A stretch of DNA of 64,000 nucleotides from CAZRCZ01 sp964598765. GTDB taxonomy: Bacteria; Sumerlaeota; Sumerlaeia; MVZB01; JAJFLK01. Location: contig CAZRCZ010000014.1 in NCBI GenBank assembly GCA_964598765.1, positions 1-64,000 on the forward strand, in the 5' to 3' direction. The translations under genes were made by a program, and so were the position numbers. Under the pieces are notes generated by a model. The model did no database searches, had not been told where the DNA came from, and saw only the letters and a list, made by a program, of their open reading frames with translations. This document shows, piece by piece, positions 24,524 through 33,340 of this stretch; within the stretch, counting starts at the first letter, position 1; the number at the start of each line of letters is the position of its first letter.

Positions 24524-27127
24524 ATGTCGGTCGTCTGTCCGAAATGCGGTCACCGTTGGGAAGCGGAGGTGGGAATGAATTTGCCCCAAGTCCGCTGTCC
24601 GCAATGCGGCAGTGTCGTCGCCGTCGCGCAGAAATCGGCCGCGCCGGTTCATCAAGGACGGACCTCAGTCTCGCCCGGGGTTTCGCCCGGAGCCGGGCAA
24701 TCTCCGGGAGCTAGTCCGCCCCAACCGAGTCCGGGTTTGCACGGCGCTAGAACGTCGGTCGCTTCCCCCTCACCTTCGCCGCCGCATCTTTCCGAACCCT
24801 CCTCGCCGACGATCCCCTCGCAGGCGGTTTCGCCCGCGCCTCAGGCGCAACCGGCGGGTCCGGTGCAACCGTCGCTTTCGCCGCGCCACATTGATCTCAG
24901 CGGACGAACGATCGGCGGCTACAAAGTCTCGAAGATGCTCGGCGCGGGAGGGATGGGCGCGGTCTGTCTCGCGCACCAGATTTCACTCGACCGCGACGTC
25001 GCGCTGAAAATTCTCCCCTCCTATATGGCGGAAAATCCCGATTTTCTCATGCGCTTCACCCGAGAGGCGTTGAGCGCCGCGCAACTGACCCACCACAACA
25101 TCATTCAGATTTATGACATCGGAAGCGATCAGGGGATTCATTACATCAGCATGGAGTTCGTCCGAGGGGAGACGCTCGGCGAGATCACGCGCCGACAGGG
25201 AAAATTGGCTTCGGCGGTGGCGGCGGGATACATTCTGCAGGCCGCGCGCGGACTTCATTACGCCCACGAGCGCGGGATCATTCACCGCGACATCAAGCCC
25301 GACAACCTCATGCTCAACGATCAGGGGATCCTCAAGATCGCCGACATGGGATTGGCCAAGATGCGGGGGGAGGTTCGCAAACCCGGCGAGCGTCCGGGAC
25401 CCGACGCCGCTTCGCTTCTTCAAAAGGCGCGAGGCGACCTGACCATGAGCGAGGTCGCCATGGGAACGCCCGCTTACATGCCTCCCGAGCAGGCGCGCGA
25501 CGCCAGCACGGTGGATCACCGTGCCGACCAATACTCGCTTGGATGCACGCTTTATTTCTTGATCGCAGGCACGACTCCTTACACCGGCAACACCGCCTAC
25601 GAACTCATCAACAAGCACATGATGGATCCGTTGCCGCCGCTGGAGAATCACGCGCCGGAAACGCCGAAGGATTTGACCGCCGTCATCAACCGGATGATGG
25701 AAAAGGAGCCTGAAGCCCGCTATCCGAGCATGGCGGAGGTGATTCACGATCTCGAAGGATTGCTCGGCGTCGAGGGGATGCAGGGGGCACAAGGACCGCG
25801 CGAGGTTCATCGCAAACTCCTGCACGAGGCGCAACAGGCGTTTTATCGTGTCAAGGGTTTGAAGCGACGCAAGGTGGCCATTCTCGGATTCTACCTTGGG
25901 ATGGCGTTGCTGATCGTCGCCGTTTTTACCCTTCAAACGCCCCCCGACGTGGAAAAACAAACTTGGCTGGATCGTCTCTTGGAGGTGGATTGGGCAAAAG
26001 GGATGGTCGGAATCATGTTGCTTAGTCCGATTGCTTCGTTTGTGCTCCACGGCGTTCTCAACAAGACTTATCTTTTTCGGCGCGTTCGCAACGTCTTCAC
26101 GTCTCTTTCGGCGAGGGGCTGGTGGTCCCTCGCGGTTTCAATTGTGTTGCTCGTTTTTGTCTTCGGCGCGTCCATCATCATCGCGATTTTGGGATCAGCG
26201 CTGGCCGCAGTCGCCTATGAGTTGGGAATTCGCCGTCCCCTCTGGGCCGAGCGGCGCGAACCCTTGCGCCAAGTGCAAACCATGCTCAAGGAACTTCGCG
26301 GGCATGGACTATCCGAAGAGGCTCTTCAGGATTTTGTCTGCAATTACTGCGGCGAGGATTGGGAGGAGTTTTTTGAGGGATTGTTCGGCTACGAGGCTTT
26401 GATTGCCGCGCGGGCCAGATTGAGCGAGGCCGAAAAATCCGGCGCGCGCAAGCAATACGCCGTCTGGCGCGATCCGTTGGCTAGGTGGCTGGAGAAAATC
26501 GAAAAAGGCCGAAAGGAAAAAAGAGAAAAGAGACAACTCGCCGACGTCGAGGCCGAACGGCTCAAGGCCAAAGGCGCAAGCGAGTCCGAGGCCCGCAAAC
26601 AAGCGGACGCCATGGCCTCCATGATCGCCCGGCAGGGATTTCTTCAAACCGCCGACGCCGCGCCGATCCCCGTTTCCTCTCCTTCGATAGCCGTTTCAAA
26701 AGCCGCCGCGCCGCCTAACCCGGAAAAGAAATGGAAACCCGTGCGCCCGCTACGGACGCAACCAATTTTTGAATTGGATCAAGGGATCCGTCTTGGGTTC
26801 GGGCTGGCCGTTTGCGTGTTGTATGGCGTCACCCAATTTATCGGCTTTGATATGGTTCCCGCCGCGTTGAAACTCGAACATTACGGCGACGTTTTGGGAC
26901 TCGGAGCCGGAATCATTCTCATCCTTTCGGCGTTTTCCTCGCGCTCCAGCATGGGTTCGCTCATCGTCGCGGGCACGATTCTCATGATCGCCAACCATCC
27001 CATCTCCGCGATGATAAACCGCCCGCCGCTTTCCGATCCGCAATACGTCATGGGCGTCGGCGTGATTCTCATCGGCGCGGGGATCGGATTTCCGATTCTG
27101 AGCCGTTTGTCGGGGCAAAAATTCTGA
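24524..27127 (+). CDS. Zinc-ribbon Ser/Thr protein kinase with membrane domain
   Basis: The 867-residue protein starts with a small zinc ribbon (Cys5, Cys8, Cys25, Cys28) and a Pro/Ser-rich linker to about residue 125. A Hanks-type kinase domain covers about 134-410: glycine loop LGAGGMGAV, catalytic Lys in VALKIL (about 161), HRDIKPDNLM (about 255) and the metal-binding Asp in ADMGLAK, where Met replaces the Phe of DFG. GTPAYMPPEQ marks the P+1 region. The C-terminal half has about two pairs of hydrophobic helices with a charged coiled coil (AEKSGARKQ, KGRKEKREKRQ) between. It probably senses envelope state and phosphorylates cytoplasmic targets. The next two genes follow with minimal gaps. 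Confidence 0.9.
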   Translation: MSVVCPKCGHRWEAEVGMNLPQVRCPQCGSVVAVAQKSAAPVHQGRTSVSPGVSPGAGQSPGASPPQPSPGLHGARTSVASPSPSPPHLSEPSSPTIPSQAVSPAPQAQPAGPVQPSLSPRHIDLSGRTIGGYKVSKMLGAGGMGAVCLAHQISLDRDVALKILPSYMAENPDFLMRFTREALSAAQLTHHNIIQIYDIGSDQGIHYISMEFVRGETLGEITRRQGKLASAVAAGYILQAARGLHYAHERGIIHRDIKPDNLMLNDQGILKIADMGLAKMRGEVRKPGERPGPDAASLLQKARGDLTMSEVAMGTPAYMPPEQARDASTVDHRADQYSLGCTLYFLIAGTTPYTGNTAYELINKHMMDPLPPLENHAPETPKDLTAVINRMMEKEPEARYPSMAEVIHDLEGLLGVEGMQGAQGPREVHRKLLHEAQQAFYRVKGLKRRKVAILGFYLGMALLIVAVFTLQTPPDVEKQTWLDRLLEVDWAKGMVGIMLLSPIASFVLHGVLNKTYLFRRVRNVFTSLSARGWWSLAVSIVLLVFVFGASIIIAILGSALAAVAYELGIRRPLWAERREPLRQVQTMLKELRGHGLSEEALQDFVCNYCGEDWEEFFEGLFGYEALIAARARLSEAEKSGARKQYAVWRDPLARWLEKIEKGRKEKREKRQLADVEAERLKAKGASESEARKQADAMASMIARQGFLQTADAAPIPVSSPSIAVSKAAAPPNPEKKWKPVRPLRTQPIFELDQGIRLGFGLAVCVLYGVTQFIGFDMVPAALKLEHYGDVLGLGAGIILILSAFSSRSSMGSLIVAGTILMIANHPISAMINRPPLSDPQYVMGVGVILIGAGIGFPILSRLSGQKF

Positions 27128-27180
27128 ACTGGCTCGGCGCCATTCTTCTGATCGGCCTCTCCCTCTCCATCGGCTGGGGC

Positions 27181-28692
27181 GTGCGCGGGAATTGGGGGCA
27201 TGAATACGGCGCGATGATTCCCGGCGCGCTTGCCGCGATGGCCGCCTGTCTTCTTTCCGGTCGGGAGGATTGGCGACGGCGCATTCCGCATTTCGCCTTT
27301 TTCGGCGCGCTGGGATGGAGCTTCGGCGGCTCGATCTCCTATATGCAGGTCATCGGCTACACTCATTCGGGACATCTTCCGTCGGTCGCTTACGGATTCG
27401 CCTGTCTGTTTGTGATCGGATTTCTCTGGGGCGCGATGGGTTGCGCGGGGACGGCCATGCCCACCGTGATGGACCGCGACCGATTGACCGAATTCTACGC
27501 GCCGATTCTGGCGATTTTCGCCGCGTGGACGCTGGAGGATTTTTTCCCGGAGATCGTCCGCTCGACCGGAGCGCAGGATCGGGACATGAGTTGGCTTTAC
27601 TGGCACGATACCCCTTGGATCGCGGCGTTGCTGGCGATCGTCGCACCGTTGATTCTGGCGGCGATTCGGCGGAAATGGAATCGCGCGACAACGATGATCC
27701 TTCACATGGCCGTCGGATGGTGGATCGGCGTCTATGGTTTGGTGGACGTGTTGGGGCTTCGCATGACGCCGCCGCGCGGCGACAGTTGGGCCGGATGCGT
27801 CGGGATGACCTTCGGGATGATCGTTTATTTTTGGCGTCAGGGCTTCGCTCCGCTGATTTTCGCTTCGCTGGTGGGCGGCTTTGTCGGCGGGTTCGGATTT
27901 TCCTTCGGGCAGTTCCTGAAACTGCTCGAAATCTCGACCGGATATGACACCAACTGGCATAGCGTCTTGGAACAGAGCTATGGATTCATCAACGGTATCG
28001 GCGTTGCACTGGCGATGGGCTACCTTTCAACGCGCACTCCGCCTCTGAGCGCCTCGCCGCCGGAACCGCATGCGTCCAGTCCGCCATCGCCCCGACGCTG
28101 GACCGATCCCTTCGCGGTTGGATTCACGCTCCTCGCCATCACTTACGTCAATATTGTGAAGAACGTCCATGATGCTTGGCTTCCGGGCAAAGCCGTTCCA
28201 GAAAGGATGTATGGCCTATCCGTTTATGCTTGGTTTCACATTGGGTATTTTTTGATCGCCGTTTTGGTCATCGGACTAATCTTATCTCACTGCCTTCATC
28301 CGCTCGCCATTCTTCCGGATAATTCGCTCGGGCAGGGACAATTGTTCTATCTTTTGTTTTTGTGGTGGATTGTTCTTGCAAATCTTTCGCGCGATTATCC
28401 GTTTCAACCGCAGAGGCTTGTCACCGAGGGAGTCATTCACGTCAACGCCTGCATCTGCACGGCGTTGATGTTGATCCTGCCCAAGGCGAAAGAATCGCCG
28501 AGGGAAATTTTATCGGTCAATTACCGCAAAATCATTTTGTCCGTAATCCTCGCCGGGTTGGCGGCGATGGCGATCTCCACCGCGATTCAAACTCCGATCA
28601 CCCAAATGCTTCCGCATGAGCGCCTCGCCAAATACGCGGGGCGGCATATCCGTTTCGGACCAGACGCAACCATCAGGGAGAAAGACAAATGA
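27181..28692 (+). CDS. Polytopic membrane protein of unknown function
   Basis: The annotated start is GTG 27181, giving 503 residues with about twelve hydrophobic segments. The frame stays open upstream and encodes another membrane helix (LGAILLIGLSLSIGWG) running back to the kinase stop, so the true start is probably near 27121-27126, perhaps a non-standard ATT or CTG coupled to the TGA. Conserved-looking motifs are RGNWGHEYGAMIPGAL and WGAMGCAGTAMPTVMDRDR. I do not recognise a characterised family. It overlaps the sialidase-like gene by four bases (ATGA), suggesting a sugar- or glycan-related transporter or sensor. Confidence 0.75.
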   Translation: MRGNWGHEYGAMIPGALAAMAACLLSGREDWRRRIPHFAFFGALGWSFGGSISYMQVIGYTHSGHLPSVAYGFACLFVIGFLWGAMGCAGTAMPTVMDRDRLTEFYAPILAIFAAWTLEDFFPEIVRSTGAQDRDMSWLYWHDTPWIAALLAIVAPLILAAIRRKWNRATTMILHMAVGWWIGVYGLVDVLGLRMTPPRGDSWAGCVGMTFGMIVYFWRQGFAPLIFASLVGGFVGGFGFSFGQFLKLLEISTGYDTNWHSVLEQSYGFINGIGVALAMGYLSTRTPPLSASPPEPHASSPPSPRRWTDPFAVGFTLLAITYVNIVKNVHDAWLPGKAVPERMYGLSVYAWFHIGYFLIAVLVIGLILSHCLHPLAILPDNSLGQGQLFYLLFLWWIVLANLSRDYPFQPQRLVTEGVIHVNACICTALMLILPKAKESPREILSVNYRKIILSVILAGLAAMAISTAIQTPITQMLPHERLAKYAGRHIRFGPDATIREKDK

Positions 28693-29747
28693 AACCGCCC
28701 CATGCAATTTTATGCTGGTTTATCTTGGCGACGACGGCAACCGCCGGAGACGACATCACGATCAACCGAATTTTCGGCCAAGAAATTCCCGGCAAATATA
28801 AGCATCCCGCCTGCATGACGCAACTTGCCAACGGCGACTATTACCTCGTCTATTACTGCGGGACGGGCGAATACGCGACCGACACCGCCGTCTATGGTTC
28901 GCGCAGGAAGAAGGGCAAAAGAAAGTGGTCTTATCCCGTCGTCATCTCCGACACGCCCTTCACCTCCGACGGCAACAGTGTGATTTGGCAGGCACCCGAC
29001 GGCGTCGTCTGGCTTTTTCACGTCGTCCGCTATGGCGAGACTTGGTCCACTTCGCGAATCGTCGCCAAAATCTCGCGGGACAACGGCAAGACTTGGTCCG
29101 ATACCGTCATGCTAACCTTCCAAGAAGGGACGATGGTCCGAAGCCATCCGATTGTCTTGAAGGACGGCGATTATCTTTTGCCGATTTACCACGAGACCGG
29201 AGCCAACACGGAATGGCTCGCGGCTGACAGCGCGTCGCTTTTCTTGCGACGAGACATCAAATCCGGAAAATGGACGCCGACCAACGAAATTCATTCGCGG
29301 ATCGGCAATATCCAGCCCTCCGTCGTTCAGATAAACGACCATGATCTCATCGCCTATTGCAGGCGCGGCGGAGGCTACGAACCGACCAAAGACGGCTGGC
29401 TCGTCCGCTCCGAATCGCATGACGGAGGCCGAACTTGGAGCGAGGGGAAGGATTCAACCTTTCCCAATCCCAACGCCGCCGTGGATTTTATCAAACTGAG
29501 CAACGGCCATCTCTTGCTCGTCTATAATGACAGCATGAACGACCGCAATCCGCTCACCGCCGCGATTTCGACCGACAACGACAAGAGCTATCCATGCCGC
29601 CGAAATATCATTGACGATCCCAAGGGGGATTTTGGTTATCCGACCGCCATTGAGGCGCAAGACGGCAAAATCCACGTTATGTTCACTTCGGACGAGCGCA
29701 CGGTGATCCGCGAGGCGATTTTTGAGGAGAGCGCGATTCTGCGGTGA
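28689..29747 (+). CDS. Secreted sialidase-like beta-propeller (BNR) protein
   Basis: The 352-residue protein has a signal peptide (MKPPHAILCWFILATTATA) and a six-bladed neuraminidase-type fold with Asp boxes SRDNGKTW and SHDGGRTW. HPACMTQLANGDYYLVYYCG and RSHPIVLKDGDYLLPIYHE resemble exo-alpha-sialidase-like proteins of Planctomycetes and Bacteroidetes. The full arginine triad of true sialidases was not established, so it may cleave other glycans or only bind them. Its start overlaps the stop of the membrane protein gene (ATGA). Confidence 0.8.
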   Translation: MKPPHAILCWFILATTATAGDDITINRIFGQEIPGKYKHPACMTQLANGDYYLVYYCGTGEYATDTAVYGSRRKKGKRKWSYPVVISDTPFTSDGNSVIWQAPDGVVWLFHVVRYGETWSTSRIVAKISRDNGKTWSDTVMLTFQEGTMVRSHPIVLKDGDYLLPIYHETGANTEWLAADSASLFLRRDIKSGKWTPTNEIHSRIGNIQPSVVQINDHDLIAYCRRGGGYEPTKDGWLVRSESHDGGRTWSEGKDSTFPNPNAAVDFIKLSNGHLLLVYNDSMNDRNPLTAAISTDNDKSYPCRRNIIDDPKGDFGYPTAIEAQDGKIHVMFTSDERTVIREAIFEESAILR

Positions 29748-29765
29748 GAAATTCACCACACTCGA

Positions 29766-30692
29766 TTAAAGTTCGTATCCTTCGCCATCTTGTGCGATTT
29801 TGACGCCGCAATCGCGGACCTGACGATATTCCGCGCTAGAATAATTCAGCATCGGATTCGTGTTGTTGATGTGAACGTAAACGCGATGGCGGACGGACAA
29901 CTTGGCGAGCCAATTCAAACTTCCATCAGTCCCGCCGACGGGGAGATGACCCATTTCCCGGGCTGTTCGCTCGCCGACTCCAAGCCGGATCATCTCGTCG
30001 TCCGACCAAAAGGTTCCATCCAAGAAAATTGCGTCCGCGTCCCGCGCGGCTTCGATCAAAGATGGAGTCAAGGATGCCACGCACGGCGAGTAAACCATTT
30101 TCTTTTTCGTTACCGCGTCCTCGACGATCAATCCGATGACCGATCCTTTCGCGTCGCCTGTTTCTGACTGAACGTATTTGGGAACATGCGGATCGAGTTC
30201 AAAGGCGCGGACGCGCAAGCCGCTCGGCTCGCCGGAAGGAAGCCGAAGGTCGCAGGAAGCATCAAAAGACAAATCATGCCACGGACGCTCGGCGAAACTT
30301 CCCAAAACCGATTCGAGAGAAAAGTATTGGTTGAGCCACCGCCGGACGATCGGCGCGCTCCAAATCCCAATCGCGCATCCCTCGCGCAATTGAAGCAAGC
30401 CCAGAGTGTGGTCGAGTTCCGCGTCAGTCAGAACGCAACCGGCGATGCTGGTCCTGCGGTTTAATTCTCCTTCGGGAAGATTCAATTCCGGAAAATTAAG
30501 GATTTGTTGTCGAATGTCGGGCGAGACGTTGAGAAGAAACCACGAGGAGACGTCAGCGCTGACGGCGAGCGAGGATTGCGCGCGGGGAAGAAAGTCGGGA
30601 GATCCGGCACGAACCGAAACGCAATTCAGGCAGAAACAATTCCACTGCGGCAATCCGCCTCCTGCGGATGCCCCTAGAATGCGGACTATCAT
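29766..30692 (-). CDS. pqqB: Pyrroloquinoline quinone biosynthesis protein PqqB
   Basis: PqqB is a metallo-beta-lactamase-fold protein implicated in oxidising the tyrosine-derived precursor during PQQ biosynthesis. The 308 residues begin MIVRILGASAGGGLPQWNC, with the paired cysteines CFCLNC. NVSPDIRQQI, LTDAELDHTLGLLQLREG, FLDGTFWSDDEM, MGHLPVGG and HINNTNPML are the family's usual blocks. It starts three bases after the pqqA stop, so the two are coupled. pqqC, pqqD and pqqE are not in the window; the convergent sialidase-like gene ends 18 bases away. Confidence 0.92.
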   Translation of the reverse strand: MIVRILGASAGGGLPQWNCFCLNCVSVRAGSPDFLPRAQSSLAVSADVSSWFLLNVSPDIRQQILNFPELNLPEGELNRRTSIAGCVLTDAELDHTLGLLQLREGCAIGIWSAPIVRRWLNQYFSLESVLGSFAERPWHDLSFDASCDLRLPSGEPSGLRVRAFELDPHVPKYVQSETGDAKGSVIGLIVEDAVTKKKMVYSPCVASLTPSLIEAARDADAIFLDGTFWSDDEMIRLGVGERTAREMGHLPVGGTDGSLNWLAKLSVRHRVYVHINNTNPMLNYSSAEYRQVRDCGVKIAQDGEGYEL

Positions 30693-30695
30693 CCG

Positions 30696-30857
30696 TCAAG
30701 CGGCGAGAGAGGCGGCCGTCTTGGATTCGCGCGTCTGCGATTTGGACGGCACGGCAGCCGCCGACTTGACCGTGGCGACCGAGGAGTCGGTGTTGACGTA
30801 GGCCGTGGCTTCCATGCTCACGGAGATTTCCTTGAATTCGGGTTTGGTCCACTTCAT
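30696..30857 (-). CDS. pqqA: PQQ precursor peptide PqqA with extended C-terminus
   Basis: The 53-residue frame, read from ATG 30857, begins MKWTKPEFKEISVSMEATAY. That matches PqqA precursors (compare MKW, EI, GMEVTSY in methylotroph PqqA): Glu16 and Tyr20 in E-x3-Y are the pair that is cross-linked and excised to make PQQ. AAGGAAG precedes the ATG. The peptide is longer than usual (known ones are about 22-39 residues); the extra Ser/Ala/Lys-rich tail (SSVATVKSAAAVPSKS) has no known role. The gene was found by reading the DNA upstream of pqqB and is too short for standard ORF cut-offs. Confidence 0.88.
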   Translation of the reverse strand: MKWTKPEFKEISVSMEATAYVNTDSSVATVKSAAAVPSKSQTRESKTAASLAA

Positions 30858-30978
30858 GGTGAGGTCTTCCTTGCCTGTCGCGGACGCCGCCGGGCGTCAC
30901 GCGAATTAAATATCCCCTTCGGACGGGAGATTGTATGATAGCAACCCTCTGCGGGGGCGCAAGGAAAAAGGAATCGGC

Positions 30979-31470
30979 ATGGGATTGATTCAAATGGAAA
31001 TCAGCGGCGTTGAGATCAGGGAATTGACGCTGAACGCCGACTCCCGAGGCTGGCTCGCCGAAATTCATCGCAATGACGAAACGGCGTTCCGTCCCGCGAT
31101 GGCTTACGTTTCCGTAACCCAACCCGGAAGATCGCGCGGTCCGCACGAGCATCGTCATCAAACCGATTGTTTCGTCTTCGCCGGACCGGGAGATTTCATG
31201 ATCTATCTGTACGATCATCGTCCGGCGAGTCCCACACATAAAAAATCGTTCAGCGACATTTTCGGACAAAAACGCCCCGGAACGATTCTCGTTCCTCCCG
31301 GCGTCATTCACGCCTACCGTTGCCTCTCCGCCGAACCGGGGATGATTCTTAATCTACCCGACCGGCTTTATCGAGGTGAGGGCAGGAAGGAAGAGGTGGA
31401 TGAAATCCGGCACGAGAATGATCCGTCCAGTCCCTTCTTTTCCGTTTTTGACCGTTCGTTGTTTATGTAG
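30979..31470 (+). CDS. dTDP-4-dehydrorhamnose 3,5-epimerase-like cupin
   Basis: From ATG 30979 (AAGGAA ribosome site eight bases upstream) the product is 163 residues. The RmlC-type cupin is recognised from SRGWLAEIHRND, SVTQPGRSRGPHEHRHQTD with the catalytic-region histidines, DIFGQ and LVPPGVIHAYRCLS. RmlC epimerises C3 and C5 of a nucleotide-linked 4-keto-sugar. The protein is shorter than RmlC (about 180) and no rmlABD partners adjoin, so it could be a sugar isomerase of the same superfamily. It is divergent from pqqAB. Confidence 0.75.
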   Translation: MGLIQMEISGVEIRELTLNADSRGWLAEIHRNDETAFRPAMAYVSVTQPGRSRGPHEHRHQTDCFVFAGPGDFMIYLYDHRPASPTHKKSFSDIFGQKRPGTILVPPGVIHAYRCLSAEPGMILNLPDRLYRGEGRKEEVDEIRHENDPSSPFFSVFDRSLFM

Positions 31471-31471
31471 A

Positions 31472-31582
31472 AATTTTCACATACTTAGCCACATAGAACA
31501 CCGAGGCCGCAGAGATTTTTTGAAGGGTTTTCTTGAATCGCTCTGCGATCTCTGTGTTCTCTGTGGCTAAGTATGGAAAAAT
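31472..31582. repeat. Inverted repeat, CTTAGCCACAGAGAACAC type
   Basis: Arms 31472-31514 and 31541-31582 are complementary at most positions. One contains ATACTTAGCCACATAGAACA and the other, reverse-complemented, ATACTTAGCCACAGAGAACA followed by CAGAGATCGCAGAG. The loop of about 26 bases includes TTTTTTGAAGGGTTTTC. It fills the 202-base gap between the epimerase-like gene and the TPP enzyme gene. Confidence 0.9.
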
Positions 31583-31672
31583 CAGTGTCTTTCCAATTAC
31601 GGCCCATTATGATCTTGGTTTTTGATCGGACCGTTTGAGAAACGAATCGAGAACAGAAGGAGAAATCCAATC

Positions 31673-33310
31673 ATGGCTCATGGCGGCAAACTGGCGGGGC
31701 GCGCGCTGAAAAACGCGGGCGTGGAATGTGTGTTCACCCTTTCCGGCGGACACGTCATGCCGATTTACGACGGCTGTCTGGACGAGGGAATCAAGATCGT
31801 GGACGTGCGGCACGAACAGGCGGCCACGCACGCCGCCGACGCATGGGCGCGCGTCAATCCGGGCAAGATCGGCGTCGCCATCGTCACCGCCGGACCCGGC
31901 GTCACCGATTGCGTGACTGGGGTCGCCAACGCGTGGCGAGCCAATTCGCCGATCCTTGTATTCGGCGGTCAGGGGCCGTTCGCCAATCATCGGCGCGGAT
32001 CGCTTCAAGAAATGGATCACGTCAGCCTGATGAAGCCGATCACGAAATACGCCGACGCCTGCTACGATCCGCAACGCATTCCCGAATACATCGAGATGGC
32101 GATCAAGCACGCGATCTCCGGTATTCCGGGTCCGGCGTTTCTCGAAATTCCGATGGATATCCTGATGAAGGACGCGCGCTTGGAGGACGTTCCCTATCGT
32201 CCGATCAAGACCTCGCCCCCTGCCCTTTCGCCCGACAAATCAGACATTCTGCCCGCGCTCAAAATGATCGCGGCATCCAGGCATCCGATGCTCATGGCGG
32301 GGACGAGCCTTAAGTGGTCCAACGCGGCGCCGCAGATCATCGCCTTCCTCGAACGGACGAACATTCCCGCCTACGCCAACGGCATGGGGCGTGGATTGAT
32401 CCCGCGCGGCTCCAAGCATCTCTTCAACCGCACGCGGCGCGACGCGACGGTGGCGTGCGATTGCTTGATCCTCGCCGGAACCGTTCTCGATTTCCGAATG
32501 CAATTCGGCCGGACGATTCCCAAAATGGCGAAGATCGTTCAACTCGACATGGATTATCCGACCATCGGCAACAACCGCCCCGCCGACGCCGCGCTTGTCG
32601 GCAATCTCGCGTGCAGTCTTCAGGCGATGATGGACGTGATGGATCAGGAGGGGATCAAGCTCGACTTCAGCGCTTGGAGCGCGGAGCTTCGCGCCAAGGA
32701 GGGAGCCGCTGAGGAGAAACTCGGCGGACGCTACAACAGCAACGAAGTTCCGATTGACGCGCTTCGACTCTGCAAGGAAATCGCCGATTCGGTCACCGAC
32801 GACATGATCGTCATCGGCGACGGCGGCGACATCGTCGCGCAGGCGGCCAAGGTCGTGCCGATTCCGAAAAACGGATATTGGATGGATCCGGGTCCTCTGG
32901 GCACGCTGGGCGTCGGGATGCCGTTCGCCGTCGCCGCGCAGATTGCCCATCCCGACAAGCGCGTGATGATCATTTACGGGGACGGAAGCTTCGGCCTGAA
33001 CGGATTCGAGTATGACACAGCCATCCGTTTCAATCTTCCGATTGTCGGGATCGTCGGCAACGACGCGGCGTGGGGACAAATGATGCGGCCGCAGGCAAGC
33101 GTCTATGGCAAGGACCGCATGGTGGCGACGCGGCTGGCCTACACGCGCTACGACAAGGTCGTCGAGGCGATGGGGGGCCACGGCGAATACGCGACCAAAC
33201 CCGATGAAATCCGCCCCGCGATTGACCGCGCGTTTGCATCGGGCAAAGCCGCGTGCGTGAACGTGGAGATCAAGCAGGATTTGGCCTATGGCGGAGGGAT
33301 TTACGTTTGA
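31673..33310 (+). CDS. Thiamine-pyrophosphate enzyme (acetolactate synthase / 2-hydroxyacyl-CoA lyase type)
   Basis: The 545-residue protein starts at ATG 31673 after GAAGGAG. It has the three-domain layout of ThDP decarboxylase-type enzymes: N-terminal Pyr domain with the cofactor-activating Glu in DVRHEQAATHAADAWAR, central domain with PAYANGMGRGLIPRGSKH, and C-terminal PP domain with the GDG...ND motif (YGDGSFGLNGFEYDTA, then IVGND). The flexible-loop residues and lack of a regulatory subunit nearby argue against anabolic acetolactate synthase. GxGRGxxP resembles oxalyl-CoA decarboxylase and 2-hydroxyacyl-CoA lyase. The exact substrate is undecided. Confidence 0.85.
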   Translation: MAHGGKLAGRALKNAGVECVFTLSGGHVMPIYDGCLDEGIKIVDVRHEQAATHAADAWARVNPGKIGVAIVTAGPGVTDCVTGVANAWRANSPILVFGGQGPFANHRRGSLQEMDHVSLMKPITKYADACYDPQRIPEYIEMAIKHAISGIPGPAFLEIPMDILMKDARLEDVPYRPIKTSPPALSPDKSDILPALKMIAASRHPMLMAGTSLKWSNAAPQIIAFLERTNIPAYANGMGRGLIPRGSKHLFNRTRRDATVACDCLILAGTVLDFRMQFGRTIPKMAKIVQLDMDYPTIGNNRPADAALVGNLACSLQAMMDVMDQEGIKLDFSAWSAELRAKEGAAEEKLGGRYNSNEVPIDALRLCKEIADSVTDDMIVIGDGGDIVAQAAKVVPIPKNGYWMDPGPLGTLGVGMPFAVAAQIAHPDKRVMIIYGDGSFGLNGFEYDTAIRFNLPIVGIVGNDAAWGQMMRPQASVYGKDRMVATRLAYTRYDKVVEAMGGHGEYATKPDEIRPAIDRAFASGKAACVNVEIKQDLAYGGGIYV

Positions 33311-33340
33311 TCGGGATCTCCGATGAGATAAAATCTCCTT

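Noticed and set aside
25340..25375. Kinase inactivated by DFG change to DMG
   Set aside because: The metal-binding Asp, catalytic Lys and HRDxKxxN motif are intact, so activity is likely.
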